DNA of 42,156 bases, taken from NCBI GenBank assembly GCA_030770535.1, contig JASVEC010000145.1, positions 1 through 42,156 of the forward strand, in the 5' to 3' direction. Positions 40,840 to 42,156 of this stretch are shown here, piece after piece; within the stretch, counting starts at the first letter, position 1; the number at the start of each line of letters is the position of its first letter. The stretch comes from Batkoa obscura. Its lineage: Eukaryota; Entomophthoromycota; Entomophthoromycetes; Entomophthorales; Batkoaceae. Made by a program: the position numbers and the translations under genes. The notes beneath the pieces were generated by a model. It saw only the letters and a program-made list of their open reading frames with translations, ran no database searches and had not been told where the DNA came from.

Positions 40840-42156
40840 ATGGAAGAGGCTATACAACAATTTCTGATGGTTACAGGAGCCAGCGATAATAATATAGCTA
40901 AGAGTTATTTAGAAATGAGTGATGGCGATTTAAATAATGCTATCACTTTATTTTATGAAGCTAGTCACTTAAATGAAAATAGTAATATTTTGAGTAAATT
41001 TAACATTAGTTGATATATATTTTAATCATAAAATATTTGTAGATAGTAATGAAAACAACAGAAATGATGGTTCTATTGTTGAAGATGAAGCTTTGGCACG
41101 TTCTTTACATCAACGTTGGAATAGTGCAATCGATAATAATAATAATAGCACTAATTCAATAGAAATAATTGAAGATTATTTTCAACAAAATAACGCTGAA
41201 GAGCCAAGTAACCTTGACGAAGAAAGTAGTAATAATGGAACTATAGAATGCGAGGAAAACGAAAGTGATAATGAAGGGATAGATTATGAAGAAAATGAAA
41301 GCGAGAACTCAAATCATAATGAAGTAGAAATAGGTAGAAAGATTAACAACTATAATAAAATATATTAATAAGTAGTAGGAAGCGAAGAAGAAGAAGATAT
41401 TAATGATGAAGAAGAGGAAGATATCAATACAATACGGGAAAATTTAAGAAATCAAAGTCGATTGTTGCGAAATAGAAGAAGAGATAGAATATTTCGAAAT
41501 CGAGTTAATATCCCAATTGAGCATCGAATGAGTATTGAAGAAAGAGAGATTAATGAAATATCAAATTCGGTAGCTTTGAAACTTAATTTAGATGAAGCAA
41601 GGAAAATAGGAAAAAGAAATGATAGATATTTATTATTAAATTTAATACCAAAAGAAGATAACATTGTTAATATGAATAGTAATACCAATATAGTAATAAT
41701 TCATAAAATATACAAGAATGAGCCAATTATGCAGATTATTAAAAATTATTTTGTTTTTGTTGAGTATTATTCAAATACTTCTAATGGTATTAACTATAAG
41801 AATTTTTACCCCATTCGCTCATTTCCTCATTTTGCTGCTATTGATCCTAGAACTGGTAATGAACTGCATAATACCATAATATACACAATATGTTAATGTT
41901 GTTATAGGAGAAAGAATAAAAGTATGGAGCAACCCTGGTGATTTAAACCCACTCAATTTCATAAATGAATTGAAGTTATTTTTAAATCAACATTCATTTA
42001 ATGGGGAAAAATTGTTTCCAGATTTAAATATAACTGTATCTAAAGTAAGTCGTTATTAGATCATTATAAAATACTAATATTTTATTTTATTTAGAACCTT
42101 GATAGAATGAGCGAACAAGAAATGCTTGAAGCTGCAATTAAAGCCTCATTAAATAA
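40840..42156 (+). CDS. UBA-UAS-UIM protein of the Ubx5/UBXN7 family, 5' part (at least 373 codons)
   Basis: Expected to be a Cdc48/p97 adaptor that binds ubiquitinated substrates. Exons: 40840-40993, 41043-41333, 41379-41855, 41908-42044, 42095-42156 and beyond, all GT-AG and in frame. The N-terminal UBA-like domain has EEAIQQFLMVTGASD and LEMSDGDLNNAITLFYEA. A long N/E-rich acidic linker follows. The UAS thioredoxin-like domain has LNLDEARKIGKRNDRYLLLN, then SFPHFAAIDPRTG and KVWSNPGDLNPLNF. At the window edge a UIM-like helix MSEQEMLEAAIKASLN. The C-terminal UBX domain expected for the family would lie outside the window, so the UBX assignment rests on domain order. ATG at 40840 directly precedes the UBA helix. 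Confidence 0.86.

Noticed and set aside
41452-41688. 78-codon minus-strand frame
   Set aside because: Complement of UBX-gene exon 3, which has a supported frame and splice sites.

Overview
The window is a piece of a very AT-rich eukaryotic genome, most likely fungal. The 5S rRNA sequence is of fungal type. The four protein genes at the right end carry many tiny GT-AG introns, mostly 44-70 bp, and encode fungal-style ATG18, MND1, NOB1 and a UBX-family protein. An early-diverging lineage (Mucoromycota, possibly Glomeromycotina) is my inference and is not proven here.

Layout. (1) 1-10630: a head-to-tail 5S rDNA array with 18 gene copies on a 578-bp unit. The units look base-identical by eye, except that unit 1 has four extra bases. 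The last unit is cut by a transposon. (2) 10632-35130: a transposon graveyard dominated by one DNA-transposon family, called T1 here. T1 is about 2.5 kb, has imperfect ~22-bp terminal inverted repeats starting GGGG, makes a 4-bp A/T-rich target duplication, and carries a DDE-like transposase with a CxxC...H/C zinc motif. The family is present as one end-to-end copy (19864-22407), several nested or truncated copies and older relics. A ~98-bp MITE (called m100 here) is present in 33 recognisable copies or pieces, many of them inside T1. Both ends of m100 resemble the two ends of T1, so it looks like an internal-deletion derivative of T1. Two large palindromes made of T1 3' halves (arms of about 612 bp and 1201 bp) lie here. 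A possible second transposon type (~460 bp, 13358-13818) is inserted in one T1 copy. 23718-27807 is nearly featureless. (3) 35610-42156: a compact gene block: ATG18 (+), MND1 (-), NOB1 (-), tRNA-Met(CAU) (-), and a UBA-UAS-UIM protein (+) cut by the window end. m100 copies are also here, one in an intron of MND1 and one between NOB1 and the tRNA.

The genes do not form one pathway. ATG18 serves autophagy, MND1 meiotic recombination, NOB1 18S rRNA maturation, and the UBX protein ubiquitin/Cdc48 work. Exon structures were worked out by hand; the three complete coding sequences splice to open frames of 398, 200 and 424 codons. No T1 copy in the window has an unbroken transposase, so any current mobility of m100 would need a source elsewhere. 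Comparisons of repeat copies were made by eye, so identity statements are approximate.
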